A stretch of 64,000 nucleotides of DNA from Argyresthia goedartella (lineage: Eukaryota; Arthropoda; Insecta; Lepidoptera; Argyresthiidae), in the NCBI GenBank assembly GCA_949825045.1, contig OX463829.1, positions 3,596,001 to 3,660,000 of the forward strand, in the 5' to 3' direction. Below, in pieces: positions 33,960 to 44,830 of the stretch. A program made the position numbers and the translations under genes. Numbering within the stretch: the first letter of the stretch is position 1; the number at the start of each line of letters is the position of its first letter. Under the pieces are notes generated by a model that did not search any database, was not told the DNA's origin, and was given only the letters and a program-made list of their open reading frames with translations.

Positions 33960-34500
33960 AAAGTAAGACTATACGAAGTATTTGGACTCGGCGGCTTTTA
34001 GGTTTAAGAATTTATTTCTAAAAAGAACTACAATTAGTCCACTAACAGAGAAACATTAAACTTAACATTAAATAAACATAAACAAAGCATACTACCCACT
34101 CTAAACTCAACACGGCGCCCTCTAGATGTGAGTCTGTAAGCAATTTCAAATACAATTTTATATTGTTCATGAATAAATAAACTGAAACTGAAACTGATTA
34201 AGTCGCGAATTATAAATAATACTTTTTTAAAGTTCAAGTTCAAAGATTTTTATTCAAAATAGCACAAAATTGAGACTTAATGAATGTCATATCATAACAT
34301 AATCAAGCAAGCATAATAAAACATTAAGTAGGTGCCTAATAATAAGTACAATGGTGCAATGAACTGGTTTAATGCCAGATGTCGATGTCTTGTAAAAAGT
34401 GATTCATTTTGTAGTAGGCCTTTGTGCACAAAGTGTGCTTTATACATTTTTTGTATTGGAGCTTCAGGTAAGTTTTGTATTTCTTGCGGAATTTTATTGT
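33960..34500. mobile_element. Two LINE 3' ends meeting tail to tail
   Basis: A plus-strand 3' end terminates in AATAAATAAACTGAAACTG with repeated CTGAAA (34170-34197). It is followed almost at once by a minus-strand 3' end starting AGTTCAAGTTCAAAGATTTT (34222). Both simple-repeat tails are typical of non-LTR elements. No coding part is preserved well enough to classify them. Confidence 0.5.
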
Positions 34501-34740
34501 GACATAGACATAGACATAGACATAGACATCATTTATTAATAATATTCATTATGAGTCGTGAAAGTGTATACAGTGTCCCATAAAAGAAATACTAACTTTT
34601 GTGAGTCTAAACATTGGAAACGAAAGCTTATGTTTATTTCTAGTTTGCACATTGTGGCGGCTATCAATGGTTTTAAAGCTACTGATATTTTTCCTCACAT
34701 ACATTATGGTTTCATAGATATATTGACTTTCAAATATATA
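34501..34740 (-). mobile_element. LINE 3' end with CATAGA tail
   Basis: A (CATAGA)n tail (34503-34530) precedes, on the minus strand, a LINE-A-like coding tail (YVRKNISSFKTIDSRHNVQ, RNKHKLSFPMFRLTKVSISF). It is a related but distinct family. Confidence 0.68.
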
Positions 34741-34983
34741 ATAATAATACCTGATATAATAATAATGATCTAGCCCCAGACTAGGATTCCCTGTATCTTG
34801 GGCACTAGACAACGATACACATACTTGTATAGATAAATATTATACTTAGATAGATAAACAACCATGACCATAATACAAACATCCGCTCTCATTAAACGAA
34901 TATTTGCCCCCACCGGGACTCGAACCCGGGAAGCTTGGCTTCGTAGGCAGGGTCACTGCGGACTCTGCCATTCGGGTCGTCGC
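34741..34983 (-). mobile_element. SINE-1, copy 5 (minus)
   Basis: On the minus strand: GACGACCCGAATGGCAGAGT head, B box GGTTCGAGTCC, full body and an ATT-rich tail. The A box has diverged. Confidence 0.85.
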
Positions 34984-35039
34984 TGTTAGAATGTTGGTTT
35001 CTTTGAAGAAATCTCTCAGAGACTCATAATTCATAATTT

Positions 35040-35750
35040 CTTTATTGCACACAACTAATATATGGACTACAAGACTTACATAAAAATAGTGTACAAAGGC
35101 GATCTTATCTCTAATAAGAGATCTCTTCCAGAAAACCAAAAGAGACTAGAGTAGACTATTACCTATCTATTACCTAGCTTATAAATAAATCGGATCGCTA
35201 TCTTCTGCAAAATTAAGATGATCTCAATGTCAGCAGCCCGTCCCCATAGTAATATGCCGTAGGACATAAAGCTACGGAAATAACTAAAATATACAAGCCT
35301 AGCAGTTGCAACGTCAGTCAATTCCCTGATTCTTTTAACTGCATATGCTGCGGAGCTAAGTCTATGTGCTAATTTTACAATATGGGGACCCCACTATAGC
35401 TTGGAATCAGTGATGCCGAAAAATACAGTTTCATCTACTAGTTTTAGTTTGTGTTTCCCCAATACAATGTTACTCTCAACTTGACTTTCATTAGGTTAAG
35501 TGAATTTAATGCAATTTGTCTATTTTGAATTCAGAAGCAAGTTATTGGCAGTAAATTAGTCTAGTACTCGCGGGATGGCATTATTTGTTTCCTCTAAGTC
35601 ATTTTCTTGTCTGACGGTGACGTGTCATTTGCAAATAATACGATCTCTGACATGTTTTGTACCATGAATGGCAAATCATTTACATATATGAGGAAAAGGA
35701 ACGGACCCAGAATAGATCCCTGTGGGACTCCCATCTTCACTAAAAATGGC
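35040..35750 (-). pseudogene. Decayed CR1/Jockey-type LINE RT
   Basis: Near 35735-35665 the minus strand encodes GVPQGSILGPFLFLIYVNDL followed by PFMVQ. This is the RT signature that precedes the FADD box, here read as FANDT, with an Asp replaced by Asn. Downstream to 35040 the sequence is still LINE-like (VDETVFFGIT, KLAHRLSSAAYAVKRI and LRSFMSYGILLWG segments) but with stops and indels. Confidence 0.78.
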
Positions 35751-35759
35751 TTTAATCGC

Positions 35760-36010
35760 AAGCGTATCCTTGTACAGTAAGATATGGGGTATCCTATTGT
35801 TGGGCCAGGAGCAATGTATAAGTCTGTAACAGTACAGGAGGTACATTTAGATGCAGTGCTGACATGTCGGGCGACTCTCAGGAGAAATTATCGGCAGCGG
35901 CTCGCGAGCGCGAGCTGCGCGGAAGTATGGCCGCGGAAATGATATGGATAACACTTAGCTGCGGCGATGGGCTAGCCCCCTGTCACGGTAAAAGGAGTAT
36001 TGTATAACTG
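35760..36010 (+). repeat. SINE-2 3' part and REP-2 sequence
   Basis: 35790-35830 carries the SINE-2 end (GGGTATCCTATTGTTGGGCC). 35870-36005 matches 37400-37590, with CTCAGGAGAAATTATCGGCA followed by a GC-rich 'cgcgag' stretch and an end resembling the REP-2 family. Confidence 0.5.
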
Positions 36011-36109
36011 GCTAATAACTGGGTACCACAGTGCCCCGCCACCCTTCAGTGAATGAGCAATGTAATGTGATAGTTTTATTTCGTTTTATCTAGCGCCATT
36101 TACCAACGT

Positions 36110-36962
36110 TCAAATTCGCCATGCTGGACTGCCTAATTTAGTAATCATTGATAGCAAATTGCAGTGGGGACCCAATATGGATAAATTAAGTTCTGCGGCT
36201 TACGCTGTTAGGAACATCAGAGAAAATACGGACGTGGCTAAATCAAGGCTAGTATATTTTAGCTACTTTCATAGTGTCCTATGGTATCTTGTTATGGGGG
36301 AAAACAGCGGATATTTTTTTTTTATAAAAAACAGAAAATAGCTATACGAGCAATTTGTATTAAATAAAGCTTTTAAAATAAATTGACATACTAACTGTGG
36401 CTTGTCAATTAATTTCGAATATATGATTTATGTACACAAGAACCTTAATATATTTTCCAAATATAGCGATAGTTTTAATGTTAACCTAAGAAATAATCAC
36501 AGACTAGTTGCGTCCCGGTTAAGAGTCGCGAAGGATAGCAATTCTTTCAAGGGTCAGTGCATTCTCATAAACAATAAGATAACTCTGAAGATTTTTAAAT
36601 TGCCATTTGAGCAATTTAAAAAACAATTTTAAAGTGACTTTGTCGAAATAGGGATGTTATCATGTTACAATGTTCAAGATTACTTAAATGACGGGACTGT
36701 ATTGCGGTAATCTGGCTAAACACAGACCTTGCAGTTACTAATTTTGTAATTATTTATTCCTGCTTATAATAATTAATATAGTAATATTTGTATAAGTGAA
36801 GCACAACCAATGTTTAAGACATCTAAAAATCAATCTGTGGGAGTTTCTACGCCCTTCTTCTCCCACAGACAGTGGTCCAATGTAGAGAAGAAAATGAAGT
36901 TTGCTAAGTATATGTAAAAATCTACAGTTATAAATAAATTTGACTTTGACTTTGACTTTAGG
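36110..36962 (+). pseudogene. LINE-A, longest 3' copy
   Basis: The plus strand encodes LQWGPNMDKLSSAAYAVRNI (36159 on), then after frame changes YVHKNLNIFSKYSDSFNVNL and RNNHRLVASRLRVAKDSNSF. The LINE-A 3' UTR and a (TTTGAC)n tail at about 36940-36960 follow. The order matches the post-RT part of CR1/Jockey-like ORF2. The RT core is absent. Confidence 0.82.
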
Positions 36963-37064
36963 TCGGCCTAGCCAATTTTCTTGACATCCGGCAGTCAGTC
37001 AGCCATTTTGCCAGCCAGCGTAGTCAGTAAGGAAAATATAAAAATCCCTGGTCTTGATTTTTTT

Positions 37065-37375
37065 TCGTGACCACCACTGTGGCGATGCGAATGTGGCTCT
37101 GCCTCTCATGCGAGAGGTCCCGGGTTCGACCTCCGGCTGGGAAAGCAGATAAAACCCAGGTCTTGGATGTTTATATACATATAAACATGTGTGTGATGTC
37201 GCTAATTTTGGTACCCACGACACAGGGTATCCTAGTGTGGGGCCAGAAGTAATCTATGTATCTTATGTAAATGTTTATGTTTGTGACGTCGCTACATTTG
37301 TTTCCCACGTCACTGTATCCTAGGGTGGGCCAGAGGCAATGTATGTGTCTGTACACAAACGACTCTCGCTTGATA
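37065..37375 (+). mobile_element. SINE-2 copy followed by a second 3' half
   Basis: The head at 37078 reads TGTGGCGATGCGAATGTGGC (diverged A box). The B box GGTTCGACCTCC lies at about 37123, and the body ends GTGTGGGGCCAGAAGTAATC. Immediately after (37262-37350) a second copy of the 3' half follows ('gtgacgtcgcta...gggccagaggcaatg'), a tandem partial duplication. Confidence 0.75.
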
Positions 37376-37524
37376 CAGGAGGTACATTCTAATGAAGTGC
37401 GGACATGTTGAGTGATTCTCAGGAGAAATTATCGGCAGGGGCTCGCGGGCGGGGTGATTGCGCGGGAGTGTGGCCGCGGGAGTGACACGGGTAACACATA
37501 CAAATCATAGTTACGCCATTTCTT

Positions 37525-37650
37525 ATACGGGCACAGTTGTGCCCACGTTTAGCCAGTTATTCAATACTCCATTTTGCGTGACAGGTGACAAGACCATCTA
37601 TGTAGATTGTAGGTTACCTCACAATGTTTTTCGTCTCCGTTGAAACGTCC
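37525..37650 (+). repeat. REP-2 element
   Basis: The core CAGTTATTCAATACTCCATT and TTTGCGTGACAGG, the TTTTTCGTCTCCGTTGAAAC end, and the flanking motifs also occur at 39015-39190, 58675-58830 and more weakly at 41480-41540. Confidence 0.6.
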
Positions 37651-37656
37651 GTTTAA

Positions 37657-37773
37657 CCTCTCAAAAATCGAGAGTTGTTGGGACGGTTCGCAATTAACCT
37701 TATGACATGGTAATATGATTTTAAACCTGTAACGGAAAAGTGGCGTTAGCTAACGTTGGTGGAATTCAAGAGG
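37657..37773. mobile_element. MITE flanked by TTAA (piggyBac-type), copy 2
   Basis: It starts CCTCTCAAAAATCG and ends TTCAAGAGG, with TTAA directly on both sides (37653-37656, 37774-37777). It matches 738-860. It sits right at the end of a REP-2 element. Confidence 0.7.
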
Positions 37774-37779
37774 TTAAGA

Positions 37780-38393
37780 CGAAGGGTATTGTCAAATGCC
37801 CATCTTTGCACTTCAGGAGACCCTTTCCAAATCCACAAAAAATATATGTTATGAAGACATTATTTTTCTTTAATCTTCAATTTCAATGGAAACTGAAAAA
37901 AAAGGTATGTTTTCCACCTAAAACGAGTTATTTCTACAGATCTTTAGGAGTATTGCTTTTGGTTCTCGCGTCAAAAATAGGTATGCTATGTCTTAAAACC
38001 TAGAATTTGAAATGATAGAAATGATCAGTGGGTTCTTGAAAAATAAATAAACACAATTTTTTCACTGATCTGCCACAGCGACCGATGTAAAAGCCATATA
38101 TATTGCAGTATGAGCTGTTATGAACTTTATCCCCTTTCCGGTATAAGCGTACAAATTTTTTCATTGGTTTTAAACTTTATCACCAGGACATAAAGTTGAA
38201 TATTTGGTGGGAATATATTTCCCTCTAACCTGAAAAGGGTTATTTCAATATGGTTGTGTGCAAAATTTCAACCAATATGAATCGAATTGCTAATTTTACC
38301 GTTACAAGTTTTGAATTTTGTTACCATGTCATTAGGTTCAAAATCATGCTTTTTAAACTTATCTCATTACATGGTCAGCACCGGATTCAAACA
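37780..38393. other. No gene recognised
   Basis: An open stretch at 37740-38003 has no family resemblance. AT-rich. Confidence 0.4.
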
Positions 38394-38461
38394 AAACACA
38401 CTTACACTTTAATTAATTAAGTTTTTACAAAAACTTAATTAATTAAAGTGTGAGTGTGTTT
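38394..38461. repeat. Large hairpin, arms ~32 bp
   Basis: AAACACACTTACACTTTAAT continuing TAATTAAGTTTT pairs with its inverted copy ending GAGTGTGTTT, with one mismatch and a ~4-base loop. The right arm is also the start of the REP-4 repeat. Confidence 0.87.
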
Positions 38462-38998
38462 ATTTTTAAAGGGGAATATGTAACTATACAATAGTTCAAC
38501 ATAATAATAATTATGTAAACGAAGTAAATCTTCATTGTACAACCGTATACCAAAAAAACTGACCACTCCACAAATAAAGCATTTGATTAACCAAACAAAC
38601 ACCACCAACAAAATCATAAATCCTATCAAAATAAGCTAATCTGTCTTACAGAGTTCACAACAAATATCTGGCTTTTCGAACACGAAATCCGTTTACAATT
38701 CACAAATATTCTTAGACGAACTAAAACACTGACTTGCACTAAAAATTCTCCATCGATATAACAGAACTTCTAAAATTGGTATCTTTTGCTGCACCAGAGT
38801 AATTACTTTACTTCACCATATTATATTTAAAAATTTTATCATTCTTGTACCTAGAAAGCTTACTACTTTACTTTTCTAGCTTCATTTTTTTTATCTGTTT
38901 TAATGAAAATGATATAGAAAACCTCGCTATTGGCATAAAGCGAAAACATGGACGCCCTGCTAAAGCAAGACCTGCCTTAATGAAACAATGAAAAGTTT
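38435..38998. repeat. REP-4 element, uninterrupted copy
   Basis: This ~560-bp block matches 41873-43000 (which is interrupted). Shared landmarks are AACACCACCAACAAAAT or a close variant, TCTGTCTTACAGAGTTCACA, CTTTTGCTGCACCA and GCAAGACCTGCCTTAAT. There is no coding capacity. It is an interspersed repeat of unknown class. Confidence 0.75.
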
Positions 38999-39014
38999 GA
39001 GGCTTTACATAACA

Positions 39015-39195
39015 TAGCGTCACGCCTTTTTTCCCATACGGAGTGGCAGAGGCACAATTCTGCGCACTTTGAGGCAGTTATTCAATACTCCATTTTGCGT
39101 GACAGGGGGCAAGCCCATCGCTGCAGCTATGGAGTAATGAAGTTCTCCTCAAGATGTTTTCCATCACCGTTACAACGTCCTTGAGCCGCGACCGT
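39015..39195 (+). repeat. REP-2 element
   Basis: This is the same family as 37525-37650 and 58675-58830; it includes ATGGAGTAATGAAG and CCATCACCGTTACAACGTCC. Confidence 0.65.
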
Positions 39196-39478
39196 AAAAG
39201 CCACTAGACCACGGAGCACTATCGTATTCTACGAGTAGTATAATTTTCCGCCTTTTCTCTGGCCCCACACTAAGCTTGCAAAGCAAATCACGTAGCGATG
39301 GAGCCGTAGTGAGTTGCTGAGCTGAAAGGCGCTCCTCAAACGGCACTATTCACTTCCCTACGGTTTGGTGATATCGTCGGCGCCACACATGTTTTCAGCC
39401 TATGGCTAAAGAGCGGTACCAAAATTTGTTACAGGCCGCGCAAACTTTCTTTCGCTCTGTGCGAGCTGTGCCCTTTCA

Positions 39479-39527
39479 AATGTTAGACGGAATTAAATGT
39501 TAGACGGAATAAATGTTAGACGGAACC
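39479..39527. repeat. ~17-bp tandem repeat, three copies
   Basis: AAATGTTAGACGGAAT occurs three times in a row. Confidence 0.9.
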
Positions 39528-39529
39528 AC

Positions 39530-39960
39530 TCGAGCGGATGAAGGACCAGTCTACGAAGAGGACCTCGTCTCGTCAAAGGCGAACTTCCAACGGCTACACC
39601 AGTTTGCGCACGCGTGGCATAAAGAGAGATGTGGCTGGGAATTTGGTTGAAACTTTAAATGACGTGCGGAATCGGCACCGAGCTCACACCGTTTGTGTGT
39701 GTCACATCACCAGAAGGGTGCGACGCTGCTATCTTTTCCCCCGCGCCCCTGAATGGGGAGAGGCGGGAAGAGGACAGGCGGAGGGCACAGAAGGCCGGTC
39801 CAGCCATGTGGGGGACGCACAGAAATAGCTGCGGGTTACAAGAGCTCCATGCAAATCTAACTCGTCCCCCGCGTTTGCCTCATTATGACATGAAGTCGGA
39901 ATGAGGTTGGGTGGAGGTGGGATATGTGCCCTTTCTTTCTCATCGAGTAAGGTGGATGTG
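39530..39960. other. GC-richer block with open frames, unidentified
   Basis: Compared with the AT-rich surroundings this stretch is distinctly GC-richer and open on the plus strand at 39538-39828 (96 codons) and 39659-39904. The residues (TSSRQRRTSNGYTSLRTRG) match no family I recognise. It could be a decayed exon or part of an unknown repeat. Confidence 0.3.
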
Positions 39961-40500
39961 ACAGCTCGTTTAAAGCCTAATAAACTTTGCACGAACTGTG
40001 GGAAGTATTATGGGAAGTATTATGGTATGAGGGAAGATAATAGACGCTAATGACAATACAATTAACCAAATCACTGCGATGTGTTTAAAATAATCATCAA
40101 GCTCAGCCCACATCCTTCCAAAGGCACGGTCCCATGCCAACCTGCCTGCCTCTTGCCAAGATTCCTTTGACTTGATGATCATCGTCGTACCACATAGATA
40201 CACAGACGCATACAAAAACATTCACGCACTCACATCTTGTAAATAATTTGCCTTTGTAGATTTATCTTTGACTTCACACGAGTCAGATAGAGCAAGGTTT
40301 CCAGAAGTTTCTGAATAAGATCCGCAGAAGCGGTAACACGTACCGACAACAATGTCGGGTGGAAAACTGACAAGCTTCCCTGTGACTAAATTTACTTTTG
40401 ATGTGATAAGTTTCAGCGGCTGCTATTGTGCTTCAGCTATAATTAAATTCGTACTTCAGTTTTTAAAACGTAGCTACATATTGCAGTTTCTAAAATTGGC
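39961..40500. other. No gene recognised
   Basis: No supported feature. Confidence 0.35.
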
Positions 40501-40509
40501 AAATATCGA

Positions 40510-40645
40510 ATATACAGGTATTTTTATTTGCTTCTGGCCTTCACAATCATATAAACATTTAAGACCCGATGTATTCTAACTTGCCGATCGGGATTTGATC
40601 TCGGGACCGCTTGTGGGGCAGAGCCTTCACCGCTACGCCACAGAA
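40510..40645 (-). mobile_element. SINE-2, minus copy
   Basis: On the minus strand TGGCGTAGCGG (A box) is followed by CCGAGATCAAATCCCGATCG (diverged B box). Confidence 0.68.
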
Positions 40646-40809
40646 GTCATCATCTCATAAACACCCCCAAAACAATATGAAACCTTAACGGTGTTTCACA
40701 CAAAATTGAATGGCGTTTTAATTTTGTTTTTAGGTTAAACTATGTTTGAGTTTTTTTTTTGGTAAGACGGTAAAAGTCTAAAATTTGGTTCGCTTTTAAG
40801 TTTTGAAAC

Positions 40810-40975
40810 ACTGTTCGGGTTCGATGCCCAGCTGGGGATACAGAAAAATAAAATCCCCAAGTCTTGCATGTTTAATATGAGTGTGACGATGCTGTTTCTG
40901 GTTCCCACGACACAGGGTATCCTAGTGTGGGGCCAGAAGCAATGGATGTACCATACCATGTGTAAATCTTTTTTT
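40810..40975 (+). mobile_element. SINE-2, plus copy
   Basis: GTTCGATGCCCAGCTGGGGA is followed by the body and GGTTCCCACGACACAGGGTA, then GGGGCCAGAAGCAATGGATG. The A box is absent. Confidence 0.72.
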
Positions 40976-40979
40976 GTTT

Positions 40980-41870
40980 GTTTGTTTGTTTACTGCACCG
41001 ATTTTGATAAAACATATCTAAGAACCATCACAGGGAAGCCTGCCGCCAATTTTAAAACAGCCGCATTGAAATCCGCCTATCTGACATTGCAAGACAGACA
41101 TGCACAAATACACGGACAAACACACAGAAGGACAAATACACCCACACAGACTCTTCAAACGTATAACACCCTTCCTTTTTTCGTCGTGGGTTAAAACTCT
41201 GAATTTGCGTGGGTTTTAGACGTCATTGATCCAAGTTAAAGAATAAAGGGAGCATCTAAGCCACAGCTAATGGTCTCACACCTGCCCATTCCTAAAGCTT
41301 CAGTTTCACAAACCCGTGTGAAGTAAACAATACCCTTTTACGGTGTCATTTGTAGAGCGATGCCTTATCTTACAAAATATCGAGTTTCCTTCCGCTTACC
41401 GCCTGATGGCTGCTTGGAATGACATTAAATAAAAGGCAAGACACGGTGATTAAAAATATATAACGAAGTACAGCTTGTCAAACTTTTTCCCAGACGGGGT
41501 GACAGAAGCATTTCTGTGCCAAGTTATTCAACATAACTGAGAAGGAATTTTTCAAAATCCAAAGAATTTTGCACATTGTGTTAAGTCTTTGAAATTTGGT
41601 ACGGTCTTAGGTATGGTCTTAAGGTTTTAGAAAACCACCGCAAGCAACTTGTGCGCGACCGTTGGGTCTATTTGCTATAAATCTGCTTTATATGTGGGTA
41701 TTTTTAAAAGATTGGCTTCTATTAGACACAAATTCTGGAGTAACTTTTTGTTGATTCTAGCATGCCAGAAAATAATTTATAAGATCTAATTTGTCTTTCA
41801 AAATCAATCGCAAGGACACAACATAACTAAAAAATGTTTTTTTAATAATTATATTTTTTTACTAAGACTG
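40980..41870. other. No gene; weak REP-2 trace
   Basis: The open stretch at 41000-41194 reads through a CACA/GACA-rich run (41100-41160). A weak REP-2 match lies at about 41480-41540. Nothing else was recognised. Confidence 0.4.
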
Positions 41871-41974
41871 AATTAAATAAAGCGTGACTGTGTTAATTTT
41901 TAAATGGGAATATGGAAATGGAAAAAAAATAAAATAAAATTATGCAATTGAATTATCTTCACTGTACCAACCGT

Positions 41975-42535
41975 ATCTATCTAAGTAGAGTATTTATCTA
42001 TATGAGTATGTGTATCGTTGTCACCCAAGATACAGGGAATCCTAGTTTGGGGCTAGATCAATGTGTGTAGACTCGCGAAGGTTAGCAATTCTTTCAAGGG
42101 TCAGTGTATTCTCTACTATAATAAGATACCTCTGGAGATTTTGAAATTGCCATTTGAGCAATTTAAAAAGCATGTTAAAGCGACTTTGTCAAAAAAGGGA
42201 TATTACAATGTTTAATATTACTTAAATGACAGGAATGTATGGGGTTAATCTAGCTCAACACAGGCCTTGCTGTTAATAATTTTGTAATTATTTATTCCTG
42301 CTTATTAATCATAATAATTAATTCTTTCATATTTATAATAGTTAAGCACAACCTATTTTTAAAAGAGATCTAAAAATCAATCTGTGGGAGTTTCTACGCC
42401 CTTCTTCTCCCACAGTGGTCCAATGTAGAGAAGAGACAAAATTGACGTTTGCTAAGTATATGTAAATATCTACAGTAATAAAGTACTTTGACTATGTAAA
42501 TAGTGTCCAAGGTATTATTATTATTATTATTATAC
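41975..42535 (+). mobile_element. SINE-1 copy 6, 5'-truncated and split by LINE-A
   Basis: 41975-42068 holds the SINE body from TATCTATCTAAGTAGAGTAT to TTTGGGGCTAGATCAATGTG. The last part, AAATAGTGTCCAAGGTATTA, lies at 42499-42518, followed by an ATT tail. The gap is filled by LINE-A. Confidence 0.82.
42070..42493 (+). mobile_element. LINE-A 3' end inside SINE-1
   Basis: The plus-strand copy begins at the coding tail (CTCGCGAAGGTTAGCAATTC; RLAKVSNSFKGQ-like) and contains the KLPFEQF segment and the full 3' UTR to AATAAAGTACTTTGACTATG. It is near identical to 25386-25925. Confidence 0.83.
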
Positions 42536-42999
42536 CAAAAAACCGACTACTCTATAAATAAACCATTTGATTAACAAAACAAGCACCACCAACAAAATTA
42601 TAAATCTTATCATAACAAGCTAATCTGTCTTACAGAGTTCACAACAAATATCTGGAATTTTGAACACAAATATTTAATACAAACATATTCTTAGACAAAA
42701 TGAAATGCTGACATGCACTCGAAATTCTCCATCCATATAACATAATTTCTAAAATCTGTGTCTTTTGCTGCACCACACTAATTAATGTTTACTTTACCAA
42801 ATTATATTTAACAATTTTATCATTGTTGTACCTATAAAGCTTACTACTTTACTTTTCTAGCTAAATTTCTTTTTTCTTATCTGTTTTAATGAAATTTATA
42901 TATAAAACATCCCTAGTAGCGTAAAGCAAAAACACAGAAGCCCTGCTTATGCAAGACCTGCCTTAATCAAACAATGAAAAGTTTCAGGTTTTAATTAGA

Positions 43000-43675
43000 T
43001 TTCATTGGTAAATATTTAACCGCATATCAAAAATACTGATTTGCGCAACAAACATCAGGGCGACGTGGTGCGGTAGCTTAGGCGTAGGGTAAATGCCTTT
43101 AACCTTCGTGTTAGCTTAAGCACGTAAGATCACAAAACAAACATAAAATGTTTGAACATGTTAGAGAATATCAAACATAAATGTTTTCGTTGAACATTTT
43201 TATTGTGCAAATAGGACAATTTTGATGTGAGATTAAATACTACCTGGTTTTATTGTGTTCTTTATCTTACAATGGCAAAAATAATTCAAAATCTGTTTAT
43301 CGTTCTTTGTTGTTATTATTTATTATTAGGTGATTTTTCAATTAATTGATTAGATAATATTGATTGTATAAATAGTATTTTTAGGCAAAGTAAGGCTTAC
43401 ATTCAGATATCAGATAATGACTTAGTATATCGGTTTTATATAAGTAGTTGAACAGTTTGCAAATTTGATTATGTTTTGTGGGAAAATTCTGAGGTGGAGT
43501 CAGTTTTTTTGTTGCAGTTTTGAGATATTTTGATAAAATAATCGGGGATTATGATGATAGAAAAAACCTTTCTGAAGCGATTCCACCCATCCCTCCTACC
43601 CCCGGAACCAAAACATATCTCAAATAGCCCCTTAGTCTTTCGCGTTACTTGAGATCTCTGAAAATGAAATTGAAT
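43000..43675. other. No gene recognised
   Basis: AT-rich, no supported feature. Confidence 0.4.
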
Positions 43676-43679
43676 CTCA

Positions 43680-43898
43680 AATTCTAGCACTAAAAAGTGC
43701 CTCCGCTGTAGGATGCGATGGACTCAGTGCTAAGATGATTAAATCAGTCAAAGACCCCTTAGTTCCCTTACTAACTCACATTTACAACAACTGCATGCAA
43801 AAAGGAATTTTTCCCTCCGATCTAAAGAAATCTATCATATGTCTTAAACACAAGGCTGGTGATAGAAGCGCTGTTAATAACTACAGGCATGTCTCATA
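43680..43898 (+). pseudogene. LINE RT fragment (fingers region)
   Basis: The plus strand encodes LKSASAVGCDGLSAKMIKSV, then LLTHIYNNCMQKGIFPSDLK and a GDRSAVNNYRH end, the first RT blocks of a CR1/Jockey-like LINE. It stops where a MITE is inserted. Confidence 0.82.
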
Positions 43899-43908
43899 AA
43901 GAATAATA

Positions 43909-44034
43909 AACAATTGAGCACCTTTTCATCTTTTCACGTCCAAATTAGCCACGATAGACAGATCATGTCAATTGTTTCTTTATTTGCTTAGGGTAGGTAA
44001 TACCTACTATATATTATTATGCGTGCTCAATTAT
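43909..44034. mobile_element. Small MITE, copy 1
   Basis: The ends read CAATTGAGCAC and GTGCTCAATTA, an inverted repeat. The unit matches 46045-46173 throughout, including TCATGTCAATTGTTTCTTTA and AGGTAATACCTACTAT. It interrupts the LINE RT fragment at 43680. Confidence 0.78.
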
Positions 44035-44045
44035 TTTGTATGTAT

Positions 44046-44480
44046 AATAGTAGTTTATGTGACTGCTGCATAATGGAGGGCATTAAAACTCGAGAGTGGG
44101 TTTATGAAACGAGCCGAAGGCGAGTTTCATAATAATATCACTCGAGAGTTTAATGCCTAATTATGTACAGTTACATACACTAGTTTATCTACACACATAT
44201 CATAAGCTCTCTTTGATGTGTTCAGGAACCGCATGTTTGACCAGCATTGTGGCTCTGCAATTGTTTAGCTTGTTCTGTAGTACTAACTTCACGCAGGCGG
44301 GCGTCGGCGTTCGAAATTTGAATGTCATTATATGTATAAAAACTAAACATAATGACAATAATGTGTAGTTTTCCAGATACGAAACGAATTTTTACCAAGC
44401 AGTTTAACATAATGCTGTTCGTAACGTGCGGTTTTTGAACGCAGTAAAGAGGGTTTATGATACGTGTGTAGATAAAATAG
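44046..44480 (+). repeat. REP-1 element, copy c (most complete)
   Basis: It starts TAGTAGTTTATGTGACTGCT and holds the CTCGAGAGT hairpin (44092-44155). It ends ATGATACGTGTGTAGATAAA. An open stretch MPNYVQLHTLVYLHTY begins at 44153. Confidence 0.68.
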
Positions 44481-44487
44481 GTTCTAA

Positions 44488-44830
44488 ACTTTGGAACATA
44501 ATATCGGGGTGTAGCAGAGCTCCTTATGGAAAACGGAAAGCTCCAGGTTTTACATCTACATTTGAGCCTTTTTTTTAAGTTTACAGGAATTTGATCATAT
44601 CCTTAGACATAAGCAACCTTTGTAGATTGAAAAAATACTACTGATTAATAGGGTTGGTACGAAATCCGATACGTCTAGCAATAAAATTTAATTCACTGCC
44701 ACACATTTCATAGATTCGATATTATGTATCATTTTACACAAATCTTTGAAATCTGGGTCCCCCTTTCATTCGGTTGGTATTTGATGTAGGCGCTTTTGTC
44801 AATACGATATTCAATCAATAAATTGTCTTG
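44488..44830. repeat. REP-5 repeat, copy 1
   Basis: It matches 47025-47335 in the same orientation: ACTTTGGAACATAATATC, GAGCTCCTTATGGAAAACGG, and TTTGATGTAGGCGCTTTT near the end. Class unknown. Confidence 0.7.

Larger units (their letters stand above)
41873..43000. repeat. REP-4 element, copy interrupted at 41975-42535
   Basis: The REP-4 sequence runs 41873-41974 and resumes at 42535 with ATACCAAAAAACCGACTACT, matching 38435-38998. The inserted 560 bp is a SINE-1 that itself carries a LINE-A end. Confidence 0.78.

Noticed and set aside
44153..44368. REP-1 open stretch as a real small gene
   Set aside because: The shared N-terminal residues reflect DNA similarity between copies; indels shift the frame differently in each copy and no copy stays conserved to its end.
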